From: Verrucomicrobiota bacterium
Lineage (GTDB): Bacteria; Verrucomicrobiota; Verrucomicrobiia; Chthoniobacterales; UBA10450
DNA: 38,954 bases
Assembly (NCBI GenBank): GCA_003218395.1
Contig: QHNJ01000136.1
Location: 1-38,954 of the forward strand
Reading direction: 5' to 3'
Part shown: positions 8,146 through 16,387 of the stretch, piece after piece
How positions within the stretch are numbered: position 1 is the first letter of the stretch
Layout: every line of letters starts with the position of its first letter
Notes under the pieces: model-generated
Told to the model about the DNA's origin: nothing
Database searches by the model: none
What the model saw: only the letters and a program-made list of their open reading frames with translations
Position numbers and translations under genes: made by a program

Positions 8146-8354
8146 CTATGGGCGCGGCGGCCGGGTGGGCCGCGGCCTCGGTATTGGCTTCAGCCTGGCA
8201 GTGGGGCGTGGGCCTGGCTGTAGGCGTAGGATTGGCTGTTGGTGTAGCACCGAGATGTGGGCGTGGGCGTGGGCGTTGGGTCGGAGTCGCCGTCGGTGTC
8301 GCCGTAGGAGTTGTCGTTGCAGCGAGGGTCGGCGTTGATAGAGAAGTGGCCTGG
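8146..8354 (-). pseudogene. Decayed Thr-Pro-rich tail sequence
   Basis: Low-complexity DNA built on GGCGTN-like hexamers on the plus strand. On the minus strand it encodes Thr-Pro runs (TTTPTATPTATPT, then ATPTANPTPTARP) in one frame. The ending PIPRPRPTRPPRP plus TAG at 8148-8146 is in another frame, and the upstream gene ends in a third. This looks like the Thr-Pro/Arg-Pro C-terminal tail common in secreted proteins of this group, broken by several indels. No intact gene can be drawn. The stretch 8035-8145 has nothing recognisable. Confidence 0.5.
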
Positions 8355-9386
8355 TTATTCCCCAACGGCGGGGAACCTCACTCTCGCATCATTGGAGCAG
8401 GTCGAGGTGCCAGCTTCACACACCCGATACGTGTAGCGAGCCCGGCCGGTGTCGCCGGTGGAATCGATATAGTCTCCATCGTTCGCCGTTGTCACGATCA
8501 GCATGCCATTGCGGTAGACGTCGATGTTGCCCGAGGTTGCCCCGCTCCAGGTGAGACGCACCGTATTTATTCCCCCCACCTTGCGCCCCGCCGCGCTGAG
8601 CGTGATCGGTTCAGGTGTAGGTGTCGGTGGAGGCGTCGGTGTGGGCGTTCCTGAGAAGTGGCACCAAACAATGTTGGTTGTGTCAACGCGCCAGCCTTCG
8701 CTCGAGCCAGTGTTATCGCTCGCCATCCGCCAACGCAGCACCGCATTCGAAAGCTCTGGCGGCAGGTTCACTACCGTCGTAATAAAGCCTTCCGAGTTCC
8801 CGCTCCACGCTGGACGACCGGCGATCGGACTGCCTCGGTCGGTCGCAATCGTACGGTTGTAACCACCACCCTCAAAGGGATCCACCTCTGATGCTTCAAG
8901 GTTGACGTTGTGCCGGAATGTCAACCGCACGTACCAGGATTCCGTGGCGGAAACGCCTGGCGCATCGAGGTACTTGTCGCTGATAACAGGCGGATCATTG
9001 ACCCACGCTGCATTAGGTGCCGTATCATAGGGCGGACGCGGCAATCCAGAATCCGAAGTTTGCCATAAAACGCCATCGGGATCGATCCGATTGAACGCCG
9101 TCCAAAAAGGGGGCAGATCCGGTGGGGTCACGTCATCGAACCTCTCATCCAAGATCGTGATCAAGGTACCGTTGCACGGCGGAGGTGTAGGGACCGCCGC
9201 GGCAGAAATATCCATTTGGCCCCAGCTATCGTCTTCAGGAGAAGTCGACTCACCTGCGCGTTGGGCAATTGCGCTCGAGGAGCCGCTCTCTCCTAATACG
9301 GCTATGCCGGCTGCAACAAAGAAGAGTGAGCAAAGAGCATTCCGCAATCGCGACCGCGTGAATGCGCTTTTTGGATTTGTCATCAT
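8355..9386 (-). CDS. Secreted protein with MAM-like domain, Thr-Pro linker and FN3-like domain
   Basis: A 343-residue protein. The signal peptide's hydrophobic core is at about residues 18-31. A beta-sandwich domain (about 72-245) starts with the ERFDDVTPPDLPPFW motif seen in many secreted MAM/jelly-roll proteins. A TPTPTPPPTPTPEP linker spans about 247-260. A C-terminal FN3-like module (265-343) carries VRLTWSGA and YRNGMLI strands and ends in a Cys pair. The N-terminal domain looks too short: between NLEASEVDP (162-170) and GGGYNRTI (173-180) I would expect a further 25-30 residues containing the GGVLEI strand. It has a likely role at the cell surface or in the medium; no enzyme motif is visible. 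It runs opposite to its left and right neighbours. Confidence 0.8.
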   Translation of the reverse strand: MMTNPKSAFTRSRLRNALCSLFFVAAGIAVLGESGSSSAIAQRAGESTSPEDDSWGQMDISAAAVPTPPPCNGTLITILDERFDDVTPPDLPPFWTAFNRIDPDGVLWQTSDSGLPRPPYDTAPNAAWVNDPPVISDKYLDAPGVSATESWYVRLTFRHNVNLEASEVDPFEGGGYNRTIATDRGSPIAGRPAWSGNSEGFITTVVNLPPELSNAVLRWRMASDNTGSSEGWRVDTTNIVWCHFSGTPTPTPPPTPTPEPITLSAAGRKVGGINTVRLTWSGATSGNIDVYRNGMLIVTTANDGDYIDSTGDTGRARYTYRVCEAGTSTCSNDARVRFPAVGE

Positions 9387-9545
9387 AGAGTTCCTGTCCC
9401 GCCGTTTTTACCAGAAGTACTTAAAACCGTGAACATTTTCCGGCAGCTTTCACGATGGAGGCCCATGCTCTGTCTCTCATAACTCCGACTTGCGAGCCGA
9501 GCACGGATCTTAGTTGGGTGGCGCAAGGAATGTCGAGACTTTTTG

Positions 9546-9563
9546 GTTTCTCTTTTGAGAAAC
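9546..9563. repeat. Perfect hairpin in intergenic region
   Basis: GTTTCTC and GAGAAAC pair perfectly around a TTTT loop. The stretch from 9387 to 9597 holds no gene that I can support apart from this hairpin. Confidence 0.5.
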
Positions 9564-9597
9564 TACGGACGACGCTGACCTGCGAAGCCGCAACCCA

Positions 9598-9711
9598 AGT
9601 GGCGCGGACTTCCGAGTCTGCCGTGGCGCGGGTTTCCAAACCTGCATGGCGTGCCACTTCGCGCGGCTTGCCGATTTAGAAATCGGCGACACAGCAGGTT
9701 TGGAAACCTGC
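9598..9711. repeat. Array of short palindromic units
   Basis: At least four small self-complementary units in a row: GGACTTCCGAGTC, GGTTTCCAAACC, GCCGATTTAGAAATCGGC (8+8 bp arms) and GCAGGTTTGGAAACCTGC (8+8 bp arms). The first two are each preceded by a GTGGCGCGG-like spacer. The second and fourth share the same arm sequence. It resembles a REP-type element made of related hairpins and lies just before the aminotransferase remnant. Confidence 0.75.
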
Positions 9712-9713
9712 TC

Positions 9714-9790
9714 TGAATACGGAAATGTTCGCCCAAGGCCTAAGTCGCATCGGCCGTGCGCTTGCAGACGCGACCAGCGACAAGCGGTAA
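9714..9790 (+). pseudogene. C-terminal remnant of an aminotransferase gene
   Basis: From 9716 it reads 25 in-frame codons (NTEMFAQGLSRIGRALAD..., then TAA at 9788-9790). These match the end of the intact aminotransferase (NTEMFAEGLNRIGRALG) with 20 identical bases at the left end. Of ten changed codons in the aligned part, eight are synonymous, so this is the tail of a homologue that diverged under selection. Everything upstream of it is gone, replaced by the palindrome array. The stretch to 9906 shows nothing else. Confidence 0.8.
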
Positions 9791-9906
9791 GCCTGCGATA
9801 GTTGCTTACGTCTGCGCCTGATCAACAATCGCTCCCGCTAGAACGGAGGTCCCCGCCGGCGAGGATCGTCTCACCGGCGGGAATCGAACAGAGGAGCGAA
9901 GCGGAG

Positions 9907-10350
9907 TTATTTCAGCGTGATTTCGCGCATGAGTTTGCTACCCATGATTTCGCGAATTTCCAGACGTTTCGTCTGCGTGGCGCGCTGTTGATCCGGTGTC
10001 CCCTCGATTTTTCTGGCGATCGGATCGAACTTTTCGCGCGCGTTATCGAGCGCGGCCATGTTTTTCGATTCCACCATGAGCAGGATGTCGAAATCTTGCG
10101 GCGTGGCGGGGGGACCGAGCAGGATTTTGTAATCCATGATCAGGTCCTGCTTTTTCGCTTCGTCCATTGCGCCTTTGAAGGTCTTGGCGAGGCCTTTGAG
10201 GTATTCATCGCCCATGCCGGCCTTGGCTTTGACCATCGTTATTGTCCAAACGGGCCCTTCGGTGTAGGGCGCGTCACTTTGTGCCCGGCAGAGGCCGCTG
10301 AAGGCAACGGATAGCGCGATGCTGGCAATGAGAATAAGGGATTTGTTCAT
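9907..10350 (-). CDS. Small secreted protein of unknown function
   Basis: A 147-residue protein with a clear signal peptide (MNKSLILIASIALSVAFSG, cleavage after CRAQ near residue 24). The mature part has GPVWTITMVKAKAGMGDEYLKGL (about 32-54), then YKILLGPP and FDILLMVESKNMAALD. This strand-helix-strand order resembles a dimeric alpha/beta-barrel (ABM/EthD-like) domain, but I see no cofactor or catalytic residues. A family name cannot be given from sequence alone. It stands alone, divergent from the GNAT gene at 10625; the 274-base gap between them shows nothing that I recognise. Confidence 0.78.
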   Translation of the reverse strand: MNKSLILIASIALSVAFSGLCRAQSDAPYTEGPVWTITMVKAKAGMGDEYLKGLAKTFKGAMDEAKKQDLIMDYKILLGPPATPQDFDILLMVESKNMAALDNAREKFDPIARKIEGTPDQQRATQTKRLEIREIMGSKLMREITLK

Positions 10351-10624
10351 ATTGATTTGTGTTTATGTTTCTATTGTTTGCTGCTTTTGATCGCCCATAA
10401 TTGGACCAAAGTAGCTAGCGACAATGATGATAACTCGACTCGGGTCAATAGAATTCGTGCGGCAAATTTGCAGTGCGCATCTAGAATTATGGATTGCGCT
10501 CGCGATGACGAAGCCAAACGTCGAGAAAGTCTTAGCAACGATTGAGGACCTGTAATCGAATGCAAGTCCGCAACTGGAAATATCTCTGATCCCGACTGCG
10601 GTCCAAAATCGACAACAGCACGGA

Positions 10625-11125
10625 ATGAAGATGCAGCGTGATTTCGAGATTCGTGCGGCGGTTGTGGAAGATGTGCCGGTCATTCTGGAATTGATTCGCG
10701 AGTTGGCAACTTACGAACGCGCTCCAAACGAGGTCACCGCGACGGAAGAACAACTTGTCGAAGTTTTATTCGGCGAAAAACCCGTTGCAGAAGTATTGCT
10801 CGCCTTTGAAGGAAAGTCGCCGGTTGGCTTCGCCGTTTTCTTTCTCAATTTTTCGACATGGCTCGGGCGTCCGGGGCTTTATCTCGAAGATTTGTTCGTG
10901 AAGCCGGAGAATCGCGGCAAAGGCTACGGGCGCGCATTGCTAATCGAGCTTGCGAAGATCGCGCGGGAGCGGGACTGCGGCCGGATGGAATGGGCTGTGC
11001 TCGATTGGAATGAACCGGCGATCAAGTTTTATCGCGCGCTCGGGGCAAAGCCGATGGAAGAATGGACCGTGTTCCGATTGACGCGCGATCGGATCACCAG
11101 ACTCGCGGAGACGGAGCAAGAGTAG
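10625..11125 (+). CDS. GNAT-family N-acetyltransferase
   Basis: A 166-residue acetyltransferase using acetyl-CoA. The core motif A, LYLEDLFVKPENRGKGYGRALL (about 85-106), contains the R-G-K-G-Y-G pyrophosphate-binding loop. Motif B (RMEWAVLDWNEPAIKFYRALGAKP) follows. The LYLEDLFV start of motif A is typical of the spermidine/spermine (SSAT-like) branch, so a small amine is a likely substrate, though this is not proven. It lies 12 bases upstream of the GH15 gene on the same strand, so the two are probably co-transcribed. Confidence 0.88.
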   Translation: MKMQRDFEIRAAVVEDVPVILELIRELATYERAPNEVTATEEQLVEVLFGEKPVAEVLLAFEGKSPVGFAVFFLNFSTWLGRPGLYLEDLFVKPENRGKGYGRALLIELAKIARERDCGRMEWAVLDWNEPAIKFYRALGAKPMEEWTVFRLTRDRITRLAETEQE

Positions 11126-11137
11126 AGGAAGAATTAG

Positions 11138-12844
11138 GTGGCGCAGGAAAAAACAAAGATCGAGGACTATGCGTTTCTCAGCGATACCCAAACCGGCGCG
11201 CTGGTGAGCCGGGACGGATGCATCGATTGGCTTTGCTTTCCGCGGTTCGATTCGCCAGCGTGCTTTGCCTCGCTGCTGGGTGATACGAAAAACGGACACT
11301 GGCGGTTCTTCCCCGAGGAAAAGATTGAAGAGACGCGTCGCCGGTACCGTGGAGACTCGCTTATCCTCGAAACGGAAATTGAAACAACGAACGGTGCCGT
11401 GCGTTTGATCGATTTCATGCCGCCGCGCGGCGAGAACCCGGACATCATCCGGATTATCGAAGGGTTGCGCGGCAAAGTTCCAATGCAGTTGGAGTTGATC
11501 ATCCGCTTCGATTACGGACAGATCGTTCCGTGGGTGCGGAAAGGCCATGGCGGGCTCGAAGCGATCGCAGGCCCCGATGGTTTGATCCTGCGAACGCCGA
11601 TTGAAACCCGTGGCAGAGATTTGACCACGGTTGCACTGCGCGACACCGAAAAATATTGGAGAGCGTGGTCGGAGCAATTTCGAGGACAAGGCGAATGGCG
11701 CGACGCAGTGATGCGCTCGCTGATCGTGCTCAAAGGCTTAACCTATGCGCCTACTGGTGGCCTGGTCGCCGCGGCTACGACGTCGTTGCCTGAACAAATC
11801 GGAGGCCCGCGCAACTGGGACTATCGCTACTGCTGGTTGCGCGACGCCACTTTCGCTTTGCTCTCGCTGTTGCGCTCCGGTTATCGCGAGGAAGCCAAAT
11901 CCTGGCGGGAATGGCTTTTGCGGGCCGTCGCTGGAAGCCCGGCGCAGATGCAGATCATGTACGGTGTTCGTGGCGAACGCCGGCTCGACGAACTCGAAAT
12001 TCCATGGCTCTCCGGGTACGAAGGGTCCGCGCCCGTGCGCATTGGCAATGCCGCTTCCAATCAATTTCAGCTGGATGTTTATGGCGAGGTGCTGGCAGCC
12101 ATGTGGCAGGCGGATCGCTTGGGAATCAAATTGGAAGAACCCGACTGGGCCCTGATGGTCCAGCTAATGAAATTCCTGGAATCAAACTGGCAGAAACCAG
12201 ACGAAGGAATCTGGGAAGTGCGTGGTGGACGAAAAAATTTCACGCACTCGAAAGTGATGGCGTGGCTGGCATTCGATCGCGCAGTAAAACTTGTTGAAGA
12301 CTGCGGATGCGCAGCCGGCGAACATTATGGTCGTTGGCAAAAAATTCGAAACCAGATTCACGCGGAAGTCTGCGAGCGTGGATACAACGCGCGGAGGAAA
12401 GCTTTCACCCAGGTTTACGGCTCCGATGCCTTGGACGCGAGCCTTCTTACCATACCGCTCGTCGGCTTTTTGCCCGCGACTGACGAACGTGTCCGCAACA
12501 CGATCGAGGCCATCGAACGCGAGTTGATGCAGGATGGTCTCGTCCTGCGTTACCGGCCGGAGCAATGCGGCGTGGACGGATTACCGGGTCGGGAAGGGGT
12601 TTTTATTCCTTGCTCTTTCTGGCTGGCCAATTGCTGGCATCTCCTTGACCGAAAGAAAGAGGCGCGTGAATTGTTTGAGCGCTTGCTCGACCTGCGAAAC
12701 GACCTGGGCCTTCTCTCCGAGGAATACGATACGCGCGAGAAACGGCAGCTTGGAAATTTTCCGCAGGCGTTTTCGCACGTTGCGCTCATTCGTGCCGCGC
12801 GAATCCTGCGCGACGAAGACGTGCTGCTCCGTTCAGAAGATTAA
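11138..12844 (+). CDS. Glycoside hydrolase family 15 (glucoamylase/trehalase-like), with probable internal deletion
   Basis: A 568-residue cytoplasmic (no signal peptide) GH15 enzyme hydrolysing alpha-glucosidic bonds, probably trehalose or maltodextrins. It starts with a GTG preceded by GAGGAA. The N-terminal beta-sandwich begins IEDYAFLSDTQTGALVSRDG (8-27). The (alpha/alpha)6 barrel has NWDYRYCWLRDATF (226-239), the general acid in GIWEVRG (E360) and the general base region LLSEEYD (E528/E529). Near residue 166 the text jumps from the strand DLTTVA straight to LRDTEKYWR. Family members that I recall have about 30 more residues here (a strand with FVLTWFPSH). The gap is in frame. Its stop shares the TTAA tetramer with the convergent CNNM-CBS gene. 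Confidence 0.88.
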   Translation: MAQEKTKIEDYAFLSDTQTGALVSRDGCIDWLCFPRFDSPACFASLLGDTKNGHWRFFPEEKIEETRRRYRGDSLILETEIETTNGAVRLIDFMPPRGENPDIIRIIEGLRGKVPMQLELIIRFDYGQIVPWVRKGHGGLEAIAGPDGLILRTPIETRGRDLTTVALRDTEKYWRAWSEQFRGQGEWRDAVMRSLIVLKGLTYAPTGGLVAAATTSLPEQIGGPRNWDYRYCWLRDATFALLSLLRSGYREEAKSWREWLLRAVAGSPAQMQIMYGVRGERRLDELEIPWLSGYEGSAPVRIGNAASNQFQLDVYGEVLAAMWQADRLGIKLEEPDWALMVQLMKFLESNWQKPDEGIWEVRGGRKNFTHSKVMAWLAFDRAVKLVEDCGCAAGEHYGRWQKIRNQIHAEVCERGYNARRKAFTQVYGSDALDASLLTIPLVGFLPATDERVRNTIEAIERELMQDGLVLRYRPEQCGVDGLPGREGVFIPCSFWLANCWHLLDRKKEARELFERLLDLRNDLGLLSEEYDTREKRQLGNFPQAFSHVALIRAARILRDEDVLLRSED

Positions 12845-13715
12845 ACTCGCACCTGGCTGGAAGAAACGAGCCGACGGATTAAATCCTCAATCGTGACAAT
12901 TCCATGAAATTTTTTGTTTCTATCCAGAACTGCAGACAGCCCGAGTCGAGCGGCACGTAATTGTTGCACAATCCGATAAGCCGGCTCCTCCTCACTGGTC
13001 GTTACCATGCGCCGGATATAGCTGCTCAACGGCTTGTCTCCGTTTTGCTCGAGCAGAATATCGAGGACGTTGACCAATCCAGCCGGCTGCCCCTCCGGCG
13101 AAACGACAGGCAGGCGATCAAGGCCAGACGAACTGCTAAGCTCCAGCGCCTCTTGAATTGACGCGCCCGGTCGCAACGCAACGACTCTTGGCAAAGGCAG
13201 CATCACATCGCGCACTTTGACGCCGCGAAAGTCAACGACGTTGTGAATCATCGCACGCTCGGTGGCGGTGAGAGAGCCCTCGCGTTCGCTTTGTGCTGTG
13301 ATTTGCTTCAGCTCTTCGCGCGCGGCAAAAAGCCAGGACCGCTTCGACGCGCGCCGCGGCAGCAGCAGTTTAACTACACGTGCGCCAATTTCGAGCACCG
13401 GTAACGAGAGGATCGAGACGAATTACAGAACGCAATTACCAGTGCGATAAAGAACCCTGCATACCCAAACGAATGGACCAACTGCCGCGTCAGCAAGAGA
13501 AGGCCGAGTATGTCGGCGGCATTTGTGATAAGCAAAACGGTTACCATCAGGCGTTCGGGGTGTTTTAATAACCGATTGAGCCGAACCGCTGCTGGCACTC
13601 GGCGTTTTACATTTTGCCGCAAGCGCACTGGATCGATCGAAAGCAGACCGCTTTCGATTCCGTTGAAGAAGAACGAAACAATCCAGCAACAGAAAATGAT
13701 GAAGGCGATCATCAT
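12841..13715 (-). pseudogene. CNNM-CBS (CorC/HlyC-like) membrane protein, frameshifted by a deletion
   Basis: Two overlapping frames together make one protein. Codons from 13715 give an N-terminal DUF21/CNNM membrane domain (FFFNGIESGLLSID, then helices) that goes out of frame after VIAFC and stops at 13374. A second frame resumes at SILSLPVLEIGARVV and continues through a CBS pair to 12841. Compared with the intact paralogue next door, which has VVLLC followed by about 22 residues including the conserved D-x-V-P-K motif, only 11 bases remain at the junction (about 13411-13424). About 55 bases are therefore missing and the frame is broken. The start overlaps the paralogue's stop by 4 bases (ATGA), so the two formed an operon. 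No CorC/HlyC C-terminal domain is present. Confidence 0.82.
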
Positions 13716-15004
13716 GCCGCAGCACTGGTATGATCCGGTGTTTCCTGAATCCCACCGGTTGTTTTCTCCAAGAGAACTTCCTCGATTCTTTTCCGTCCCG
13801 CGCGGCGCACCGTAATTGCGAGTCGCGGAATCTCGAGCTTCGTGCCAGAAGGTGGCAAATAACCTAACCGCGTGAATACGAATCCTCCGATCGTGTCTAT
13901 CCCTTCAGCATCGATTCGAAAACCGAGGTATTCACTTAAATCGTCGAGGCGCGCGTTTCCGCTCACCAGAAATTTCCCGTTCTCGAGCGGCTCGATGTAA
14001 AGATCGACATCACCGCGGGGGAGCGCGTCGCTGAGAATCTCTTCCACGATGTCCTCCATGGTGATGATCCCTTCAGTTCCGCCAAATTCGTCAACTACCA
14101 CAGCCATTCCCTGGGGGTGAGTCAGAAACAACTTGAGCAGGTCCAATGCACGCATTGTCTCGGAGACAAAGGAGGGAGCGATTAATTTTTCCGTGTAATG
14201 TTCCGATGGATCGAGCAAGAACAGTTTCACATCGACGATCCCGAGAATTTGGTCGGGCGTGTCGGCATAAACCGGAACGCGCCGATGGCGTTTCTCTTTT
14301 AAACGCGCGATCGCTTCTTCATTCGTCAGATCATCTGGCAGGGTGAAGCTATCAACGCGCGGCGTCATGCAATCCTTGGCCGTTTTGTCGCCGAGTTTGA
14401 TGATTTCCTCGATGATCTCGGCTTCTTCTTCATGCAATGCGCCTTCCTCCTCGCCCATTTCAAGCAGGGTCCGCAGTTCTTCATCGCTCAGGCGTGGCCG
14501 CGTGCGCAGATGCTCAGGGGTCAGAAGGTCGATAATAAAAGTGCTGATGCGCTCGAGTCGGTGACCGACCCGCTCAAGCAGCGGTATCGAGATCTGCAAC
14601 GTCAGTGCTCCAACTGAAGAAAGCCGATACGGTGCGGAAAGCGCCAGGAGCTTCGGAACCAAATCGCAGAGCAGGACGACAATTGCGAAGATGACAATTC
14701 CTGCGACCCATTGCGGAATGCGTGGCGAGGCAAATGGACCTTCCCATAAGAAGACCAGACACAAAATTACCAGTGGCACTTTCACCAGCCCATCTCCCAA
14801 AAGCAGGACGTTCAGAACATGACGCGGATTTTCCCGGAAGAGCTGTATGAATCTGGTGAGCCCGGCCCGATGCTCTTCCAGGCGGCGAAGTTGATGCGCC
14901 TTGAGCGAGAAAAGCGCCGTCTCCAGCCCCGAAAAAAGCGCGGAACAGAAGATCAAAATTGAGATAACGACCAGGAGAATGCCCAAAGCCGCGCCTGTCA
15001 TCAT
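13712..15004 (-). CDS. CorC/HlyC-family transporter-like protein (CNNM + CBS pair + CorC_HlyC)
   Basis: A 430-residue inner-membrane protein of the CNNM/CorC group, linked to magnesium or cobalt efflux. The N-terminal DUF21/CNNM domain (about 1-180) has the FSGLETALFSL signature in helix 1 and DLVPKLLAL in a later helix. Two CBS domains (about 210-330) follow, with TPRVDSFTL and GIVDVKLFLLD, and the DEFGGTEGIITMEDIVEEI motif (about 311-329) typical of the second CBS. The C-terminal CorC_HlyC domain (about 345-425) carries GNARLDDLSEYLGF and GGFVFTRLGYLPPSG. It is complete and serves as the in-window reference for its broken neighbour. Confidence 0.92.
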   Translation of the reverse strand: MMTGAALGILLVVISILIFCSALFSGLETALFSLKAHQLRRLEEHRAGLTRFIQLFRENPRHVLNVLLLGDGLVKVPLVILCLVFLWEGPFASPRIPQWVAGIVIFAIVVLLCDLVPKLLALSAPYRLSSVGALTLQISIPLLERVGHRLERISTFIIDLLTPEHLRTRPRLSDEELRTLLEMGEEEGALHEEEAEIIEEIIKLGDKTAKDCMTPRVDSFTLPDDLTNEEAIARLKEKRHRRVPVYADTPDQILGIVDVKLFLLDPSEHYTEKLIAPSFVSETMRALDLLKLFLTHPQGMAVVVDEFGGTEGIITMEDIVEEILSDALPRGDVDLYIEPLENGKFLVSGNARLDDLSEYLGFRIDAEGIDTIGGFVFTRLGYLPPSGTKLEIPRLAITVRRAGRKRIEEVLLEKTTGGIQETPDHTSAAA

Positions 15005-15129
15005 CTATGGTAGCACAGCCATGCTGGCCGTGTTAATTCACCGGCCTGAGCCAGGCGGCATGTTTCCCTGAAGAAGCAAGTACGTGCTCGTTTGCTCATC
15101 ATCTGAGCCACAAGCAAATTAGACTCTTC

Positions 15130-15603
15130 ATGAACAAAGGCGAGAGGATTTCGCGATTCGTCGCAGAGTTGGCCAACGGGGATGTCGATCTAACCCAGAC
15201 CGATGTCGCAAAGCATTCATTTTATCGGGCATTTTTTTTGTGCTGGAACGAGCAACGTTATTACCAAGCGCACGATGTTCTTGAGCAGCTTTGGCTGAAG
15301 GACACCGAGTCGCGCGACGCGGATTTCTTCAAAGGGTTAATCCAGGCGGCCGGCGCTTTCGTTCATCTTCAAAAGCGATTCGAATACCCATCGCACGCGA
15401 AACACGGGAGACGCTTATCGCCGGCCGTGCGTTTGTTTCAGCTTGCGGAAAAGAACTTGTCGATCTTCGCCCCTCGACATCATGGATTGGATGTCGCCGC
15501 GTTCTGTCAGCTCTTGCGCGCATACGCCGATAGAATCGTGGCCGCTGAGTATAAAGCGAATCCTTGGTCGCCAGAGACCGCGCCAAAACTTGAATTAGGG
15601 TAG
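15130..15603 (+). CDS. DUF309-family protein
   Basis: A 157-residue all-helical protein. The DUF309 hallmark is clear: YYQAHDVLEQLWL (about 48-60) followed by DADFFKGLIQAAGAFVHLQKR (about 67-87), the 'H-x-x-L-E-x-x-W' and 'K-G-L-I-Q' motifs. The family forms a small helical bundle of unknown biochemical role. Its final Gly codon and TAG stop are formed by the first bases of the type-B palindromic repeat at 15599-15637, so the repeat appears to have set the current C-terminus. It is convergent with the TSUP transporter. Confidence 0.85.
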   Translation: MNKGERISRFVAELANGDVDLTQTDVAKHSFYRAFFLCWNEQRYYQAHDVLEQLWLKDTESRDADFFKGLIQAAGAFVHLQKRFEYPSHAKHGRRLSPAVRLFQLAEKNLSIFAPRHHGLDVAAFCQLLRAYADRIVAAEYKANPWSPETAPKLELG

Positions 15604-15652
15604 GGTCGGCGCGCTGCGCCGACCGGACACCGCAGCGCGGCGTCCCTACCTC
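15599..15652. repeat. Palindromic dispersed repeat (type B), copy 2, between convergent genes
   Basis: A 9-bp stem (15604-15612 with 15616-15624) around GCT; the reverse complement of 2573-2611. A second, related GC-rich half (CCGCAGCGCGGCGTCCCTACC) follows at about 15630-15650. It fills the gap between the DUF309 and TSUP genes and overlaps both coding ends. Confidence 0.8.
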
Positions 15653-16383
15653 GTAAAAATCAATTTTATTCCGGCAATCGTTAGGACAACCGCCAGCAGA
15701 AGAGAGATCGTGCGAACCGGAAAATGGCGGCTGCCGAGATGGGAACCAAAAATGCCACCGATTATCGCAGCGCCGCCCAGAACGACGCCGAGCGACGGAA
15801 TGGAATGAACTGCGGTAAAATAGCCGGCAAGCCCCGAGATCGAGTTCACCAGAATGAACAGCGCCGAAACAGCTGCCGCTTGTCGAATATGCGCCCAGCG
15901 ACAGAATAGCAGAAGAGGCGTGAGAAATATGCCGCCACCAGTTCCAGTCAGGCCGGAAAGAAATCCAAGACCTGTTCCAACGCCGATCGCAGCCGGTTGC
16001 GATGGGACGAGAAGTTTTTCGGGATCGTTGCGCCGGAAGATCAAGCGCGCCGCAGAGAAAAGCAGCACCAGCCCGATCAGAATCCTCAAGACGGAAGTCG
16101 ACGGTTGCAGGTGGCCGCCAAAATACGCGGCCGGAATCGATAGCAGCGCGAACGGCCAGAATAATTTCCATGCGAAATGTCCTGCGCGCCAAAATTGGAA
16201 CGCGCCAATGGACGCAACCAGAATGTTGAGCACCAGCGCAGTCGGACGAATAATCGTCGGCGCGAGCCCGAACAGCGTCATAGTCGCGATGTAACCCGAT
16301 GCACCGGCATGGCCCACTGATGAATAGAGGAACGCGATCAACCCGACGGCGAGGAAAAGCAAAACGAGAGGCACGTAGTCCAT
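15646..16383 (-). CDS. TSUP (TauE/SafE) family transporter
   Basis: A 245-residue inner-membrane protein with about eight helices in two repeated halves. Each half has the family's glycine-rich helix: [12 protein letters not shown] near the start (about 22-33) and [20 protein letters not shown] in the middle (about 129-148). The family exports or imports sulfite, sulfonates or similar small anions; the substrate cannot be told here. The first repeat has the G-H-A-G-A-S-G variant seen in many soil bacteria. The start is an ATG at 16383, just inside the inverted repeat region. It is divergent from the DUF255 gene. Confidence 0.9.
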   Translation of the reverse strand: MDYVPLVLLFLAVGLIAFLYSSVGHAGASGYIATMTLFGLAPTIIRPTALVLNILVASIGAFQFWRAGHFAWKLFWPFALLSIPAAYFGGHLQPSTSVLRILIGLVLLFSAARLIFRRNDPEKLLVPSQPAAIGVGTGLGFLSGLTGTGGGIFLTPLLLFCRWAHIRQAAAVSALFILVNSISGLAGYFTAVHSIPSLGVVLGGAAIIGGIFGSHLGSRHFPVRTISLLLAVVLTIAGIKLIFTR

Positions 16384-16387
16384 CTTT

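Noticed and set aside
8148-8654. Plus-strand open frame rich in Gly-Val
   Set aside because: It is the antisense of the Thr-Pro-rich low-complexity tract and the FN3-type gene.
9802-10314. Plus-strand open frame of 170 codons
   Set aside because: Antisense to the secreted protein at 9907-10350, which has a clear signal peptide.
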